Source: Laburnicola sp. R22_1 (lineage: Eukaryota; Ascomycota; Dothideomycetes; Pleosporales; Didymosphaeriaceae). Taken from it: a stretch of DNA of 64,000 nucleotides. Every line of letters starts with the position of its first letter. Positions within the stretch are counted from its first letter, which is position 1. The notes beneath the pieces were generated by a model. The model had not been told where the DNA came from. It did not search any database and saw only the letters and a list, made by a program, of their open reading frames with translations. The DNA is taken from assembly GCA_014281115.1 (NCBI GenBank), contig JACONQ010000002.1, forward strand, positions 310,001 through 374,000. Reading direction: 5' to 3'. This document shows positions 35,766 to 46,339 of this stretch, piece by piece. The position numbers and the translations under genes are program-made.

Positions 35766-37190
35766 ATATAAGCCTATTAGAGATAGTAATAGGCAATTTT
35801 CTAATAAATTCTATTACTAATTTTATCTAGGACCTAAGTTTAGCTGCGTTACTTAGGGTTTTAGACTACTAGAGTGCTTTAAGAAAGAGTTATTTTAGTA
35901 GGGTGCGTAATTATATATTTAGGCAATCTAGCACTATATCTAGACTTAATAAAATAAGGCTAGATACCTTAAAAGCCTTCTTATAGTTTTTTAATATAAA
36001 TATATTAAAAAACGCGTTATAAAAGGCTAGAAGAAAGCTCTCTTTATTAATATAGTAAACGTGTTTCCTTATTAAGTCTTAAATATATTAGAAGCACTTT
36101 AGCTTTAGTAATATAAAATAAACTATATTAAGTAGCTAGAGGATATATAATAAATACGCTAGTATATAGAGTGTTAGAATCTTCTATTCTAAATAATAGT
36201 TCTTAAAATTCTAGAATTAGTGGCTCTTATAACTATCTAGAATTAGTAGCCTTTATAATTCTATTTAGCGCGCCTTTATATACGCGTTAAAGTGCTTTAA
36301 CTATATAACTCTAAGTTTATTATTTATCTAGCTATTATTAAAAATAGATAGCTTTTAGTTATAGGGAATATTAGCCTCCTTATACTACGCTAAAATATAG
36401 ACTTGCCCTTTATAGATAATAAATAGTAGGGTAGTATATTTAGTAGCGCAGATATCTTAGATAACTATTACTTACTTCTAATTGCCTAGTTAAACTATTA
36501 TTAGTTAAGTATATTTTTTAAACCTATTATAACTTTTATTAAGCTAATAACTTCTATCTAAAAGCCTATTTTATTAAAGTCATAGATATTTTTATCTAGT
36601 ATATTATAATTAGCTTTTATATTTTTTATAAACTAAAACTATATATTTATTACCTTTAAATTCTCCTATTATATTCTCTATTAATTCTTTACTTAATTCT
36701 AGACTATTTTTAGCTTAGGCATATGTAATATAAAGTGTTTATTCTAATTTACATCTATAGGGCCTTTATACCTAATAGCTAGTAGTTTATTAGCTATATC
36801 TTTTACCTTATAATACTAGGGCGTAAATTTTTATAAATTAAGGTTAAGAATATATTAGATAAGCGTCTACTTTTTAGTTATAATAAGAAGGCCTATATTA
36901 GAGTAGATATTTGCTCTAGGTTAAATTCTATTATATTAATTAGTAAGGGTAGATCTTAAAATATTATATATATTAGCGGCGCATTATAGGCTTAAAAATT
37001 ACTTTTCTTAATAGGCTTAAAGGGTAAGATTAACTTTGCCTTTTTTATTAGATAATAATGCGTTATGTTGTTAAGACATTGTTAGAAAAGTGTAGTAGTA
37101 ATAATCTTAGCAAAACTAACTAGCTTAGTGGTCTAACTAGCTTGGTGGTCCAATACGTTATAAATTAAAAGTATTATTATATTATATATA
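35766..37190. other. AT-rich RIP-degraded sequence up to the isochore edge
   Basis: No frames of note. Composition shifts abruptly to gene-like DNA at about 37190-37230. Confidence 0.6.
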
Positions 37191-37509
37191 AATTATACTA
37201 TGCCTTTGGAACATCTCGTGCGAGAGTAAAGTAAGAAAGGCGTAGCCTGCAACATGGCCCAGCGTAGCATGCCGCACATTCGGCCTAGAGACAGTCCGTG
37301 AAAGAAGTTTAGGTAACCCCGGAGATAAGCACCGTCCCTCGCGTGTTCGCGCTTAAGTATGTATAATGCTTGCTACACTCGGACTCCGAGTCCCCCGCAT
37401 CTAAAATCCACCACCGACAAACAGCATCTCTCGCACATAAAAGTCGCAGCGCAGGAACATTAAACACACACAACCTTACGCAGCTCATCTACATTCGGCA
37501 TCGATCAAC
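37191..37509 (+). promoter_or_regulatory. Upstream region of the dehydrogenase gene
   Basis: Ordinary GC content. A TATA-like TATGTATAAT occurs near 37357, about 145 bp before the ATG. It is also the first non-RIP DNA next to the transposon block. No other gene is seen. Confidence 0.4.
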
Positions 37510-38424
37510 ATGTCGTCCAAACTCAACACAATTCTCATCATTGGCGGAACCACGGGCATAGGCGAACAGCTTGCCCGACGCTTCCACGCCATGGGCAAAA
37601 AAGTCATCGTAACCGGCCGCAACAAAGACAGCCTCGCCCAACTCTCCCAAGAACTCCCCGGCCTCGAGACCCGCCAGGTAAGTAGTAGCAACCACCCAAC
37701 CACCCAACCACCCACCATACCACTCTTCCTTTAAATCCAACCATCTAACCACCCTCATCCCCAGTGGGACATAACCGCCCTCCCAACCCTCCAAGCCACC
37801 GCCTCAGAAATCCTCGCCTCCTACCCCACCCTCGACACCATCCTCCTAAACGCCGGCATCCAAAAATCCTTCAACTTCTTCGACCCCACCAGCATCACCG
37901 CCTCCGAAATCGAGCGCGAAATCGCATCCAACCTCACCGCGCCGATGCTCCTCGTCCAAGCCTTCGCCCCGCACCTCCTCGCCCTGGCAAACAAGGGCCT
38001 CCCCGCGACTTTCTTTCTGACCAGCTCCACCCTCGCCTTCCTCCCCATGGCGTTCTGGCCGAATTACAACGCCACCAAGGCAGGCGTGCATGCGCTTGCG
38101 CTCGCGTTACGGCAGCAGGTCGGGTTCGCGGGGGAGGCGGCGGCGAAGAATTTTAATGTCGTGGAGATTGTGCCGCCGTATGTGGATACGGGGTTGGATA
38201 GGGAGCATCGGGAGGCGACGATTGCGGCGCAGGGGGGGCCGGAGAAGGCGATGCCGCCGATGGCGTTGGCCGAGTATGTTGACGCGTTTTTTCAGGCGTT
38301 GGAAGTTACGGGCGAGGATGGCAAGTTGGCTAAGGAGATTGGCGTGGGGATGGGGAAGATGATGGTTGAGACGTGGAGGGGGAGCTTTGGGAAGGTGTTT
38401 GAGCAGTTTGGGATGACTACTTGA
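37510..38424 (+). CDS. Short-chain dehydrogenase/reductase (SDR family)
   Basis: Two exons, 37510-37677 and 37765-38424, joined across an 87-bp intron (GTAAGT..CCCCAG) give 275 residues, the usual size of a classical SDR. Such enzymes use NAD(P)H to reduce or oxidise alcohol/carbonyl groups; the substrate is unknown. The N-terminus carries the cofactor motif GGTTGIG (residues 12-18) after a beta strand. LNAG lies at 84-87, a catalytic Ser at 143-144 (TSST) and YNATK at 157-161, so the Asn-Ser-Tyr-Lys set is present. The pattern resembles cytosolic DltE-like SDRs. The intron holds a short ACCACCCA repeat. The second half is very GC-rich. The gene stands alone at the edge of the RIP block, and nothing indicates damage. 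Confidence 0.9.
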
Positions 38425-38939
38425 GTGGGGGGATGGGGATGGGGTGGGCTGAGGAGGTTGCGGAGGGGTACTAGGGGGTGTGTAGACTAGGGCGGGGGTG
38501 TGAAGCCGACTTTCCTCAATGTACTCGAATACAGCTGAGGGTACTAAGGCTCTTAGCTTAGGGTCTTGTTATACTAAAGCACATCTATGTAAGCTTATAG
38601 AACAACTGCTAGGAAAATACCCTAATTCCACATGTCACCCTCCTCTAGGAAACAGCCTTGCTATGGTACAGCTCCACGTTAGATCATTACATGGCCTAAG
38701 TAAGTGAGGGCGAATAGTAATATTGAATATGGGAACTACACGGAGGTTTATTTTGATTCTAGAGCACATAGTGGAGACAAGTAGAAATACAAGACTCAAA
38801 TATCCAGGCAATGACTCCAAGGACGTGAGGTATCTTAACAGTTGAAATGGACAAAAGCAAAATACACACTACTACGCACACCTACCCCTCACCCACCCAC
38901 AGAGCTAGCCTTTTTCTGCCTCTCCAAAGCCGGCAACCC
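38425..38939. other. Intergenic region
   Basis: Between the dehydrogenase and the kinase remnant. Small frames on both strands lack recognisable motifs or codon bias; no gene is called. Confidence 0.5.
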
Positions 38940-40042
38940 TTACTTAACCATATACTCACACCCCAAAACCTCCTCCACCGTCGGCCTCTCCTCCGGTTCA
39001 AACGCCAACATCGTCCTAAGCATCTCCTCCAACGCCCGCATCTCCCCACCAGCAACATCCCACATCCGCCGACGCAGCCGACGAAAAACAGGCATACCTA
39101 TCCGCCCAAAATCAGCGACCCATTCCCCGTCCGCCTCGAAGAACTCCTATCGTTTCGCCCATGCGGCCCACCATCTTTTTGGAAGTGGACCGAGCGTGTT
39201 CACCATCTCCCCGACGATATCATCCGGATCCCACGCAAAAGTTTCAAAGAGTGGGACGCTCGCCAAAACCTCGTACAAGTTAACGCCCAGCGTCCATATA
39301 TCGGCTGCGGCGGGGCGAGTAATGCGCACGTGGAAGAAGTCTTCTGGTGGTGCATAGAGGGCGGGCGTGTGGAGAGTCGGTGACGGCGTCTGCGATATGA
39401 CGAATGACGTGCCGTAGTCGGAGATGATGACTTCTGGTGCATCTATCTATTTCGTTGGCAGGTACGGTCAAGGACATAGGGAAGATGGCATGCGGCGGTG
39501 CGTGCGCTCCAACTGGCTTTCCGTCCCCTCGCCGGATGGGGACTACGAAGGGTTCGCCGAAGCGCTTGTAGAGCTCAACTGTGCTGAGGTTAGGGTAGGT
39601 TGGTCTGCGTGAGAGGAAGTGGTGCAAATGGAGATCTGGCTGTCGTCAGCACATCATTACCAACATATTGCATTTCCATACCGACATGGCATACGCCGCT
39701 CGCATGCACATACGCCAACCCCAAGAGTAACTGCGCAGCAGCCGACCTCGCAGCAGCCGACCTCGCAGCATCCGGCGGAAACATCCAATCCGTACTATTC
39801 TCCTTCGACCTATAAAATGCTGCAGCCAGCCGGCTCTCCAACCAAGCACCGATGACGATCACGTAGCGACCACTACAGAAGGTGTCGCGGATGAGAATAG
39901 GGTGGTATCCGCCGGGCACGTAGTTCTCGAAGTATTCAACGCCTTCCTCAGGGAGATATATCTCTTTCGTTGACGGGGCTGGTGAATCAGCTATGGAATG
40001 AAAGGTTCGAAATGCGGGAGATTTGCAGGGACTAATAATCAT
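38940..40042 (-). pseudogene. Serine/threonine protein kinase remnant (SRPK-like)
   Basis: Reading leftward from ATG 40042 gives an SRPK-like start (YLPEEGVEYFENYVPGGYHP.. GRYVIV). It then passes directly to the middle of the kinase, so the glycine-rich loop and the ATP-binding Lys are missing. The helix LLLGLAYVHASGVCH follows. A probable 46-bp intron (39640-39685) joins it to a PDLH catalytic-loop motif. The DYG motif (ISDYGTS), DIWTLGVNLYEVL and ERPTVEEVL show the C-lobe, ending at TAA 38940. Lesions: a 4-bp duplication (ATAG twice, about 39441-39450) shifts the frame before DYG; TAG at 39147-39149 interrupts the C-lobe. A 15-bp in-frame duplication (ARSAA twice) precedes the catalytic loop. 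It no longer encodes an active kinase. Confidence 0.8.
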
Positions 40043-41162
40043 GGACGCATCAAGCCACAGCTTCCTGCGCTTGGTACTTTCCAAAAGCCCTCGCGGGTAA
40101 CTTCCTCTCAAACATGATATCCATCTCTTCCAAAGTCCTTCCTTTCGTGCCCGGTACCAAGAAATACAGCAGAGCAACATATATGACTGCGATACCGAAG
40201 AAGATCCAACCGAGGTTCCCACCCAGATCAGCCTGGTCCTGATTGTAGAGATACGGAAGTACAACTTGCCAGAAAGTACCTGCAACACCCAGAAATCCGT
40301 TTCCAATTGCGATCGACTTTGCGCGAAGGGGGGTGGAGGAGACCTCTCCAGCGACTGCCATCGCAGCGCCGACGGCTGGTCCATAGGACAAAGTCGAGAA
40401 CTGCAACGCGATACCCACAACCGTCATTGTCCTGGTACCTAGGTAGTTCTTGGCATGGCACCAGCAATGCCCATGGTCAGGTAGGCAAGTATACAGATAC
40501 CCACGCCTGAAAACATGAGTATGCGATGGTTGAACTTCATCATAAGGAAAAGGTTGATGATGGACGACAAAACGCCCTTACTGACGCCAACCTGAGTGAT
40601 CATGAGCACAGTGTTTGACGACAAGCCCGACTGGTTCAAGAAATACGGCGAATTGGACGAAAGGACCGATCCCACAGTAAATGGCATGTAGAAAAAGATC
40701 AGTGTTATCAGGGTGCGATGGAGATCCGTTCCCTTGAAGCACTCGATGAGCGAGGCTGCTTCGGCTTGCTGACGACGTTCCAGCTCAACTGTACGTTGGA
40801 TGTTGACTAAACGCGTTTCAATTTCGTCCTCGGATGGAGAGAGTCAGATTAAAGATTTTCGGGCTTGTTCGTGTCGGCCTTTCATTACAAGCCAGTACGG
40901 GGATTCGGGAACGAACGGAAGGCCTAGAGCAATCGCCGCGGGAAAAGCCCAGGCGCCAGCGAATACGATACGAAAGGCCAACGGATTCATTATGGCGATG
41001 CGACTGAAAGTGGCGGAAATGGCGATGAGAAGTCCAAGGTTCTGACTTGACATTAGCTGAGTGGGTACTTCTGGTAAACTGAAGGACGTACAAGTGAGAC
41101 AGTGTTGATCGACAAAGCGATACCTCTCATAGGCAGTGGTGTGATCTCTAATACGAACATCT

Positions 41163-41349
41163 GTAGATCTTTAATACAGATCTATTGTGTACTTTATTAA
41201 GTTTTATTTTTGTGATCACCTTTTTACGCTCTTTTTGTTTACTAAGCAGGGGGCTCTGCTTTTTTTGTTATGTTATTTGAGATGAAAGCCTTTGTTGTTC
41301 TACCCCTAGGTAGTTAATTTAACGCCACATATAAATAAATAAAAAATAA
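41163..41349 (+). mobile_element. Small retroposon-like element X, copy 1
   Basis: A 187-bp insertion inside the transporter, flanked by a 13-bp direct repeat AATACGAAC(A/G)TCT (41150-41162, 41350-41362). On the plus strand it ends in an A-rich tail (TAAATAAATAAAAAATA). The core (41228-41321) contains AGCAGGGGGCTCTGCT plus a T run, and is shared with copies at 41675-41806 (inverted) and 62539-62634. Variable-length target duplication and the A-rich tail are SINE-like; I see no clear pol III A/B boxes. Confidence 0.75.
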
Positions 41350-41674
41350 AATACGAACGTCTGTGTTCTGATCATCGAGGCACCGAGCCCAAAATCTTCG
41401 CCCCTAGGTACGTTGCAGGGGTTTCCGAGATAAATGCAACTGCTATGCCTGCGGACGCAACGAGAGCGACAGTGAGGAATATGGCTCGATGACCAAACCA
41501 GTCTTGGATGGGCCCAGCGGCTGTGGACCCAACGATGGTCATGACGTTGAACATGGCGTTCCACAAAGACTTGAACAGCGCAAGTACTTCCGTCTGTAAC
41601 AACTCAAAGAATTCCAAAGCAATACTAACATAGTCTTAAAGCTTTTAAGCTCTATTAACAATAATAGAATATAT

Positions 41675-41806
41675 GTGTGGTGTTAATTTAATCTACCTAG
41701 GGGTAGGACGACAAGGGCTTTTATCTTAAATAACATAACAAAAAAAGCAGAGCCCCCTGCTTAGTAAACAGAAAGAGCGTAAAATGATAATGACAAAAAT
41801 TGCGTG
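41675..41806 (-). mobile_element. Small retroposon-like element X, copy 2
   Basis: 132 bp between perfect 14-bp direct repeats ATAATAGAATATAT (41661-41674, 41807-41820). Inverted relative to copy 1. The minus strand starts CACGCAATTTTTGTC and ends in ACACCACAC without an A tail. The surrounding AT-rich stretch 41625-42010 is itself foreign to the transporter gene. Confidence 0.78.
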
Positions 41807-42408
41807 ATAATAGAATATATAAGTACACTTTTATCTACTCTCTTAATAGTGCAACTAAACTCCTCTACAAAGAAGCTAGCACCTACACCTTAAGTAGTGC
41901 TTATACCTTTGCGTATAGTCTTTTTACGGATATTAAAAAGCTCTTCTATATATTAGATCTTTTTAAGCGTAAAGAAAGACTGCTAAGATTTATACAAACC
42001 AGTACGACATCAGCGACCAAGTCAACAACCAGCAGGGCTAATCAACAAGACGCCATTGATCTCAGAGGCAAAGGTCATCCTAGATGTACGTCGGATCAGA
42101 AGGTGACGAGAGCTATGGTATCCTTACTGGAAGGCCGGCATTTCCAGACAGACGGATAGTGCAAGATTCTCGTAGCCGATCATGATAGAACCAACTACTC
42201 CGATATCAGAACTGAATTTTCCGATAGAGCAGACGCATTACTCGCTGTTTGCCCAAATCGTACATAGACAAATTTTCGGATTTTGGCGGATGCATTGCCA
42301 GGCCGAGAACCCATTCTCAGTAGCTTGAGGAACAAGCTTGTCAATCCGCTCGACCTCATTCTTAGCGATGCCATCTCCATCGTAGTTCAGATCCGAAGAG
42401 TTCGCCAT

Positions 42409-43130
42409 GGCGACAATACGTAGCTAATAAATGCTGTCGGTTTGTTGACGTGCCTAAAGGTGTGCTATTAAAGACAACAATATTAAAGATCTTCGTTGTG
42501 TTAAGATTCTAACTAAGGTTGAGTCTGCACTATACACAGAGAGGAGTAAAACAGAAGGCACTAAAACCTAGTACCTAGCACACAGTAGGAAGAGAACGAT
42601 ATATCATTAGCTGTTCGATTCTGAAGATGGTTCTGGAAGATGATGTTTTATGCAAGAGAAGCATCGCTGAAGCAGACTTTAATCATTAGACGCACCTGAG
42701 TCGTAACTACCTTAGGTATGCATAGGCGCGGCTAGCCCCAGACGATTTCAGCAGATTTCATGCGAGTCCGGATTTTCCGGGAGCACATACCCCACAAGTG
42801 TCCACCAAGACCGGGAACCATGCTTGATTTGGCTCATTTCCCCACACTTCCCCACAATCTTCGTAATCTAGATGCTCCACAATCTTGGGGACTCCAGGTG
42901 ATGTGGAGACTCCCCAGATGCCTAGAGATCTCCGACAGCGCTATACTGAGAGGCCACGGGTGCACGGATTGGGATTGTTACGAGCAGTCGTTGATGCTTC
43001 GTCAACATGTTTACGAGCAAAGAGAAGCGGTCCAGTCGGCATCTAGATACGACAAGGAGGTATACACGTTTTGCCTGACATAGATAGTATCCGAACACCA
43101 GTTCGAAATTTCACATAATTTCCTCTCTTT
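42409..43130. other. Intergenic region
   Basis: No recognised gene. A 107-codon plus-strand frame at 42760-43083 has no motif I know and is not called. Confidence 0.5.
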
Positions 43131-44196
43131 CTATCTTACCAAAGATTGCAAAAAATCAAACCCCTGCCGCTGCAGGTCCCAAGTCTGTGACCCTACCCGC
43201 ATCCTCGCTGCGAATGTATGCTCCTCATTGGGTACTTCTACCATACCACAGGGCACGCCATGCTTTTGAAGCTCCGCGAAAAGCGCCTGGCTAAGGTGTA
43301 TTGGTACCATCGTATCGGCTGCGCCATGCACAATGAATGTGGGAGGAAATGAAGCCGATATATTCTTAAGAGGATCAGCTCGATCATACTCATGGACGGG
43401 TAGTATTGCTTGCAGGACCTGACCCCGCGCAATACGCGTCATAGCAAATGCCTGCCGGGCATCTGTGAAATCAGGCGGTCCGGGTGCTTGGCCTTCGAGC
43501 GAGACACCGCCCGTAATGGGCACTGGTCGCTCATGGAAGACGGTATTCAGAAACGGGTCATCGAGCCCACTAGGTAGCTTTGCTGCTACATGAGCAAGCT
43601 CTGTAGTCCAAAAGACATCCTTGAATTTGCACGGTCCGTACATATCAAATATGCCAGCTACTGGTCGGGGAACACCAAAGCCCTGCGATGGTCAGCGTCG
43701 TCGATTCAAAAACTGCCTAATATTCCCTACCAAACTCAGTGCTAATGTGCCTCCAGAGGAGGTGCCAAAGGCGAACACACGACCGAGGTCAAGCTGAAGC
43801 GATTGTTGTCTGGTGATGGATAGGGACTGCTCGAGACCTCCCTCGTAAATCCATGCTAATAGATCTCGACAATCCTGCATCGGTCCCTCAAGAAGATTGA
43901 CCTGCGGACAGAGCCGGTGATTTGGGGCTACCACAAGCCACCCTCGACCCAGACAGTCCTTTATTTGATCATGGTTAACCATCTTGGATGAGCCCAGCAT
44001 GAAAGCTCCGCCATGGATATTGATCACTAGGCACGCCGCAAGTTAGTTTCCTAGGTCTCGCTTATAATGAAGTGCACGTACAAATTGGGGCTGAGTTGAA
44101 AATGCGGTGTTTCGGATCCGGTCTGTAGACATCCGCATCGATTTCCTGCCCGTCCACGATCTTGTAAACCACACGCAAGGCCGGAAGGTCCATCAT
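43131..44196 (-). CDS. Alpha/beta hydrolase (esterase/lipase-like)
   Basis: Three exons on the minus strand (44196-44082, 44026-43731, 43682-43131) join across introns of 55 bp (with a perfect AACTAAC branch site) and 48 bp (CTGAC branch) to give 320 residues. The oxyanion motif HGGAF lies at 43-47, the nucleophile in GTSSG (Ser128), the acid Asp260 (HGAADTMVP) and His292 (NEEHTF). This is the hormone-sensitive-lipase-type fold seen in many fungal esterases. There is no signal peptide, so it is likely cytosolic. The start MMDLPALRVVYK was chosen because upstream in-frame sequence reads as promoter. It is divergent from the quercetinase-like gene 400 bp away. A role in cleaving the ester made by that enzyme is an inference. 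Confidence 0.85.
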
Positions 44197-44596
44197 GTTT
44201 ATGGCAATTCTGTTGCGACAAGTTGCACAGCGGAGCGACTGCAGAGATGTAAAAACGACACGCGATGACCGATCGGTCGAGTTCCCTCTCAGACGGTCCA
44301 TGTTGGAGCTTTCGGATATTCCGACGAACTCGCTCCCGGCATTTCCGCATTGACATGACTTCGGACGATCTTCGGCTCGGACAAGTGGCCACGAGACCTG
44401 CATACGCACGCAGGCAGGAGATCGGCATGAGGATTCGGGTAGGTATCACACGCAACTTATCCAGACCAAAAGGCACGTCTGCGGACTCGCCTTGATGCGA
44501 TTAAACCTTACACAACGACCCCTCTTCGACATCAGATCGCCCAGATTGGTATTGCAACAATTCATCCTTTTCCCTTGACGATCTCGATCTTCAAAT
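44197..44596. promoter_or_regulatory. Bidirectional promoter between hydrolase and bicupin gene
   Basis: 400 bp separate the two start codons. A CGG-N5-CCG inverted pair (44313-44323), the form bound by Zn2Cys6 regulators, lies in the middle, with further CGG words near 44360-44380. Shared control is inferred. Confidence 0.45.
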
Positions 44597-45702
44597 ATGA
44601 GCATTCCCATCTCCACAGTCCCGCCAGAGTCAAGGACTACCTACATTCTTGACCAGCTTGAGGGCGAACGCATGACTCTCCCCGGAAGCAAAGGCGTCTT
44701 TCGGATTCTCGCATCGTCTAAACAAACTAACGGTGGAATTGCGGTCTTTACCAGCGGTGCCGTCCTATCGGACGCGCCCGGCTTTCACTGGCATGAACTG
44801 GCGCACGATGTGTTCCTGGTGACAAAAGGATTTCTCAAGTTGTGGAACGGGGACAAGTGCAGGATACTTGGTCCAGGAGATTTCGCCTATGTCCCACCAG
44901 TAAGCTTCTCCATTGTTAGTACATCCACACCGCTCACAGCTGTTAGAAAACGATTCACAACCCCGAGCTCCTTGGACCGCACACAGAGACTTTTGGTCTT
45001 GTTGCTCCAGGCGACTGGATCGATTTCTTTCGTTATGTTGGGGAGACCTACGATGGTGTTATCGTGCCTGAGAATGATAATCGCGACCTCAAGGCCATGC
45101 TTATTCCAAAGCTAATGGCGTCCAAGGACCGCTTCGACGTTCACTTCGAAAGGGACTATCAACCACCTGAGGTAGGCCCATGGGAAGATTCGGAGAACCA
45201 GCTTCCAGCTCCAGGACAACCGTATTTTCTGAGGGCAAACACGGGCCCTCGATGGATTTTAGGTGGAATTATCTCACGACCATTCATTCATGCCGAACAG
45301 AGTGGTGGCAAGTTCGCTATCTCAAGCATAGAATCCTCGCAGGTGTACAACGCACAGCAGCAGCAGCCATTAGCACGGTGGCTAACATTTGCTGAAGTGG
45401 ATCATTGCTTCTGTGTTCAAGAAGGTCTACTCCGCGTGCGACTGCAATCTAGCGAAAGCTGGAATGAGATTCGTGAGGGACAGACTCTGGTTCTTGCGGC
45501 GGGTGAAACATTTACAGTTGATTTTGGTAGCCGATTTGTGCGCGTATGGTCGTTTACGAATGGGAAGGGGATCGAGGAATTGATCAAAAAGGCTGGTAAA
45601 TCGTATGATGGTTTCGTGTTACCAGAGGCACCGGGGCCTATCGATGAGTCACGGATATCAGACGCCTGTAAAGTGCTGAATACCAGCTCTAATAGCTTCT
45701 AG
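44597..45702 (+). CDS. Quercetin 2,3-dioxygenase-like bicupin protein
   Basis: Two exons (44597-44899, 44947-45702) around a 47-bp intron encode 352 residues, close to fungal quercetinases. The first cupin shows FHWHELAHDVF (His64, His66, with Glu67/His70 nearby), GDFAYVPP and IHNP (His105), the places of the metal ligands in quercetinase. GDWIDFFRYVGETYDG follows, and a second cupin-like barrel lies at about 230-325 (TFAEVDHCFCVQEG, LAAGETFTVDFG). Quercetinases open flavonols with O2, releasing CO and a depside ester. The second domain lacks the His set, as is common. No signal peptide is visible, so an intracellular form is likely. The exact substrate is unproven; pirin-like or other bicupin oxygenases are alternatives. 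Confidence 0.8.
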
Positions 45703-46339
45703 CGATGAATCGAGCAGCGTTTAGGAGAAGTTCCACAATAGCGAAGATATTGCTCGACTGTGACGTACTCACATATGTAATCCATCTGTCTAGGGTTGTA
45801 GCGCTTTGCACGCATTGTCACCTTCATAAACAAGAAGCTCAAAGAGATGCCACTGGGATACCATGACGCGACCCTCTATGCACATGACTCGATGATAGGG
45901 GTTTCGCGATGATAAGACGTTGGTGGAGATGAATTCGTCCGGTGGGGAGTTGGTTCTCGCGCATTCCGGCGGTGGCTGTGACTAAGCTAAGCCGCGGGCC
46001 TTGGGAGAGCCATCCTCGGCGCTGTCTGGTTCCGTTTCCGACATCCGCTTCATCAGACAATTGTTGCAACCGACGCAATTTTGTGGGTAGAAGGGGCCGA
46101 ATTTTTTTTCGGGCGATAAGTGACTCACAAGGAGCCGAACCAAAGTTCAAATACCACAACTATACTTCCATCACATCACATGCTTCATCAGACAACATCA
46201 ACACATTACTTGTCACTATAGCGATCAATGGGTAGCATGTCTTCATCGACCGTATATATTTCTGAAGAGAAATCTATGGGGTATCACGAAGACAAAGCAA
46301 AACCGTCCAACACTGACGCAAACGATGGCGAACCGGTAC
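45703..46339. other. Intergenic region with one small repeat
   Basis: Contains the Y element (46061-46191). A 67-codon plus frame at 46228-46431 overlaps the end of the next minus gene and is not called. Confidence 0.5.
46061..46191. mobile_element. Small retroposon-like element Y, copy 1
   Basis: 131 bp flanked by a perfect 14-bp direct repeat GCTTCATCAGACAA (46047-46060, 46192-46205). It contains GTAGAAGGGGCCGAA followed by a T run. Related, more AT-mutated copies lie near 61713-61830 and 62264-62330. The words GACGCAATTTTGTG near its head recall the head of X copy 2. Confidence 0.72.

Larger units (their letters stand above)
40050..42408 (-). pseudogene. Sugar transporter (MFS) remnant, broken by small insertions
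   Basis: From ATG 42408 the reading resembles a fungal hexose/alpha-glucoside permease. The pieces are the N-terminus with VERIDKLVPQATENGFSAW, then GVVGSIMIGYENLALSVC, SLWNAMFNVMTIVGSTAAGP, DWFGHR, LEITPLPMRGIALSINT, PFVPESPYWLVMKGRHEQA and the C-terminus VPGTKGRTLEEMDIMFERK. Lesions seen: a TAA in the N-terminal part (after WANSE), an AT-rich insertion about 41625-42010, a one-base loss near 41395, a retroposon-like insertion with duplicated target at 41150-41362, a TGA at 40844-40846 (CGA expected), and a one-base loss near 40449. Some gaps may be short introns, but the sum makes a functional protein impossible. The stop lies 8 bp from the kinase remnant start. Confidence 0.85.

Noticed and set aside
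1..37190. Giant cargo-carrying transposon (Starship-type)
   Set aside because: No tyrosine-recombinase captain gene or cargo genes seen; the block is explained by nested LTR and pogo-like elements.
37678..38156. Alternative plus-strand frame 37764-38156 and minus frames over the dehydrogenase
   Set aside because: They are shadows of the GC-rich second exon of the dehydrogenase, whose motifs are all in the called frame.
42760..43083. 107-codon plus-strand frame
   Set aside because: No motif, no promoter or splice logic, and unlike known proteins; treated as chance.
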